Assembly: GCF_900112365.1 (NCBI RefSeq)
Contig: NZ_FOLQ01000001.1
Location: forward strand, 682,001 to 746,000
Direction of reading: 5' to 3'
Length of the DNA: 64,000 bases
Source: Spirosoma endophyticum
GTDB taxonomy: Bacteria; Bacteroidota; Bacteroidia; Cytophagales; Spirosomataceae
Shown here in pieces: positions 61,710 through 64,000 of this stretch. A program made the position numbers and the translations under genes. Below the pieces are notes generated by a model, which saw nothing but the letters and a program-made list of their open reading frames with translations, made no database searches and was not told the origin of the DNA. How positions within the stretch are numbered: the first letter of the stretch is position 1; the number at the start of each line of letters is the position of its first letter.

Positions 61710-63200
61710 ATGGGAAAACCTACCGGATTTTTAGAATTTACGCGTGAATTACCCAAAAAGCGCGACCCGCAACAGCGGATTCATGATTACAAGGAAATCG
61801 AGATGCCGTTTTCGGAGGAGGACTCCAAACGGCAGGCAGCCCGTTGTATGGACTGTGGTACGCCCTTCTGCCACAGCGGTTGCCCACTTGGAAACATTAT
61901 TCCTGAGTTCAATGATGCGGTTTATGAACAGAACTGGGCCTATGCCTACGAAATTCTGGCCAGCACCAACAACTTTCCGGAGTTTACGGGCCGTATTTGC
62001 CCCGCGCCCTGCGAAGCATCCTGTGTGCTAGGCATTAATAAGCCGCCCGTTGCCATCGAATTCATCGAAAAATCAATCGCCGAAGTTGCATTTGAACAAG
62101 GATACGTAACGGCTAAACCACCGAAAGATCGAACCGGGAAACAAGTAGCCGTGGTTGGTTCTGGTCCGGCCGGACTGGCAGCCGCAGCCCAGCTCAATAA
62201 GGCCGGTCATACCGTAACGCTTTTCGAACGGGCCGACCAGATTGGCGGTTTGCTACGGTACGGCATCCCCGATTTTAAGCTCGAAAAGTGGACAATCGAT
62301 CGTCGGTTAGCCGTATTGGAAGCCGAAGGTGTTACATTCAAAACGGGCGTTAATGTTGGTGTAGACCTGAAAGCAAATGACTTGCTGGATCAATTTGATC
62401 TGGTAATGCTCACAGGTGGCTCCACAGTTCCGCGTGACCTGCCAATTCCTGGCCGTGACCTGAAAGGTATTTACCCGGCGATGGAGTTTCTTAGCCAACA
62501 GAACAAACGAAATGCCAGCTTGCCCGTAGAAGTTGATCATCAGGGCAAACCCTATGGTGACGGCGAGCTAATGGCAACGGGTAAGAATGTGTTTGTCATT
62601 GGCGGTGGTGACACGGGTTCCGATTGCGTAGGAACGTCGAACCGGCACGGAGCCAAAAGCGTCACGCAGATTGAGCTGATGCCGATGCCTCCTAAAGATC
62701 GGGCCGCTAATACGCCCTGGCCTAACTGGCCCATGATGCTTCGAACCAGTACTTCACACGAGGAAGGCTGCGAGCGGCAATGGTCTATCAACACCAAGGC
62801 GTTCATCGGCGACGAAAACGGAAATCTGAAAGCACTACGTCTCGTAGACCTGACCTGGAAAAATGAAAACGGTCGCATGAACATGGTGGAATTACCCGGT
62901 TCTGAACGCGACGTTCCCTGCGAACTGGCGCTGTTAGCGGCTGGTTTTCTGCATCCACAACACAACGGCCTGCTCGATGATCTTGGTCTGGAGTATGACG
63001 AACGTGGTAATGTGAAAGCAACGAACTACCAGACAACAACGAATCCAAAAGTATTTGCTGCGGGCGACATGCGCCGTGGTCAGTCGCTGGTTGTATGGGC
63101 TATTTCGGAAGGCCGTGAAGCTGCCCGTGCCGCCGACTGTTACCTGATGGGCGAAAGCCGACTCGAAGCTAAAGCTGTTTCAATGATCGCGGTTGAATAA
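61710..63200 (+). CDS. gltD: Glutamate synthase, small subunit
   Basis: 496 residues. N-terminal 4Fe-4S cysteines CMDCGTPFCHSGCPLGN and CPAPCEASC; FAD loop VAVVGSGPAGLAAAAQLNKAG; GGLLRYGIPDFKLEK; NADPH loop VFVIGGGDTGSDCVGTSNRHGA; C-terminal VFAAGDMRRGQSLVVWAISEGREAA (outlined). Passes electrons from NADPH to GltB. Third gene after gltB in the interrupted operon. Confidence 0.97.
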   Translation: MGKPTGFLEFTRELPKKRDPQQRIHDYKEIEMPFSEEDSKRQAARCMDCGTPFCHSGCPLGNIIPEFNDAVYEQNWAYAYEILASTNNFPEFTGRICPAPCEASCVLGINKPPVAIEFIEKSIAEVAFEQGYVTAKPPKDRTGKQVAVVGSGPAGLAAAAQLNKAGHTVTLFERADQIGGLLRYGIPDFKLEKWTIDRRLAVLEAEGVTFKTGVNVGVDLKANDLLDQFDLVMLTGGSTVPRDLPIPGRDLKGIYPAMEFLSQQNKRNASLPVEVDHQGKPYGDGELMATGKNVFVIGGGDTGSDCVGTSNRHGAKSVTQIELMPMPPKDRAANTPWPNWPMMLRTSTSHEEGCERQWSINTKAFIGDENGNLKALRLVDLTWKNENGRMNMVELPGSERDVPCELALLAAGFLHPQHNGLLDDLGLEYDERGNVKATNYQTTTNPKVFAAGDMRRGQSLVVWAISEGREAARAADCYLMGESRLEAKAVSMIAVE

Positions 63201-63219
63201 ATACTAGTTAAAGAATATA

Positions 63220-63252
63220 GAAAAGCCGCTCCGAAAATCGGAGCGGCTTTTC
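63220..63252. terminator. Bidirectional terminator after gltD
   Basis: Arms GAAAAGCCGCTCCGA / TCGGAGCGGCTTTTC with a three-base loop between convergent genes. Confidence 0.95.
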
Positions 63253-63262
63253 TATGCCTGTT

Positions 63263-63973
63263 CTACAACGTTACCGGTTCTTCTTTCTCATCGAAAAACA
63301 GATAATTCAGTAAATCGCAGTAGGGCTTAATGATCCGGCAACCACGCACGATTTCATCGGCAAAGTTGGGCTTCAGTACGTCCTTATCTGTGTATCGATG
63401 CAGGAAAAACAGTTCTTTCCGACGTAGTAAATCAATTTCAGGATGGTCAATCGGGTAACCTTTAGGCGACGTTTTCATTACTTCACCCGATGCTTCGGGA
63501 AAATATGCCTTAAATTCATCAGCTTCGATAATGTTCTTTAGTTCCTCAACATTGTAATCGACCTCCTGCCGGTATTTAGCCAGGTTAGCCGGTGTCGGTT
63601 GCCACATGCCCGCGCCCAGGAATGACTGATTGCCCGGCTGGATATGGACGTAGTAATCAATGCGGCCCGAGTGCCGCCCGCCGGGACCAATGGCAAATGC
63701 CAAATTAGATTTATAAGGCGACTTTTCTTTCGAGAAACGAATGTCGCGGTTGATGCGGAATATGCAGTCTTTTACGGACGTATTGGCCAGGGGTTCAAAG
63801 GCACTCATACTCGCCAGTACCCGCTCAACTACACCACAGAGTTCGGCTTTGGCCGCGTCGTAGCGAGGACGGTTCGTATGAAACCACTCACGATTATTAT
63901 TTTGGACGAGTTCGCGCATGAACTCCAGCGTGGGCGCTGTAAAGGCAGCTTTTAATGATGATTTTGTTGTCAT
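63263..63973 (-). CDS. DUF2461 (TIGR02453) family protein
   Basis: 236 residues: TLEFMRELVQNNNREWFHTNRPRYDAAKAEL (outlined), VKDCIFRINRDIRFSKEKSPYKSNLAFAI (outlined), SGRIDYYVHIQPGNQSFLGAGMWQPTP and a C-terminal PKGYPIDHPEIDLLRRKELFF, which are the marks of this widespread but uncharacterised family. Soluble, no leader. Start ATG 63973 is near the window edge; its promoter lies outside or in the last 27 bases. Confidence 0.9.
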   Translation of the reverse strand: MTTKSSLKAAFTAPTLEFMRELVQNNNREWFHTNRPRYDAAKAELCGVVERVLASMSAFEPLANTSVKDCIFRINRDIRFSKEKSPYKSNLAFAIGPGGRHSGRIDYYVHIQPGNQSFLGAGMWQPTPANLAKYRQEVDYNVEELKNIIEADEFKAYFPEASGEVMKTSPKGYPIDHPEIDLLRRKELFFLHRYTDKDVLKPNFADEIVRGCRIIKPYCDLLNYLFFDEKEEPVTL

Positions 63974-64000
63974 AACTACGGTTCAACTATAAACCTATGA

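Noticed and set aside
1..64000. CRISPR arrays, rRNA genes, transposases, integrases and prophage genes
   Set aside because: Looked for on both strands; nothing with convincing repeats or conserved motifs was found.

Overview
The window looks like chromosomal DNA of a member of the Bacteroidota, most likely a Cytophagales genus close to Spirosoma (inference from gene content; no 16S rRNA is present). The evidence is a type IX secretion type-B C-terminal domain, two SusC/SusD pairs, promoters of the TTG-N19/20-TAnnTTTG type, a DUF1599/BT_3928-type DoxX gene pair, an archaeal/eukaryotic-type ProRS, few Shine-Dalgarno sequences, and roughly 50 % GC with a strikingly frequent ACGTA/TACGT pentamer.

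Layout. 1-1300: end of a large surface adhesin. 1310-8007 (minus): HD-domain hydrolase and a TolC/RND/adaptor efflux operon. About 8300-10650: an AT-rich, probably imported block with a frameshifted PDDEXK_9-type nuclease gene and a Shedu-type (SduA, DUF4263) anti-phage protein. 10767-19593: assorted genes, including LpxR-like lipid A deacylase, a MerR/TipAS regulator with its operator-promoter, a two-component system, DinB protein, quinone oxidoreductase and a cold-shock-domain protein; a 41-aa secreted peptide gene also lies here.

19939-41310 (plus) is the most interesting block: a LacI regulator, three Tat-exported enolase-superfamily dehydratases (one matching D-galactonate dehydratase DgoD, one ManD/RspA-like), two SusCD pairs, a secreted mutarotase-like protein, a PQQ-dependent dehydrogenase with a c-type haem, then cytoplasmic DgoK kinase, DgoA aldolase and a sugar-acid MFS importer. 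Read together this suggests a DeLey-Doudoroff route in which oxidation and dehydration happen in the periplasm, the 2-keto-3-deoxy acid is imported, and only phosphorylation and aldol cleavage are cytoplasmic. A shared 17-bp near-palindrome with a central CG, upstream of two of the dehydratases, is a candidate LacI operator. Nearly every gap in the cluster holds a different long inverted repeat.

41362-64000 is mainly housekeeping: Kef-type K+/H+ antiporter with its flavoprotein, FKBP isomerase, Tat-exported xylose-isomerase-like protein, PadR regulator with a membrane partner, ProRS, a Gly/Tyr-rich lipoprotein, an OmpP1/FadL-like barrel, shikimate kinase, DoxX protein, DUF1599, DHPS, tRNA-Lys(UUU), and glutamate synthase gltB/gltD. 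Between gltB and gltD lies a small two-gene cassette (DUF6883-like, frameshifted, plus DUF4926-like). No rRNA, CRISPR array, transposase or integrase was found.
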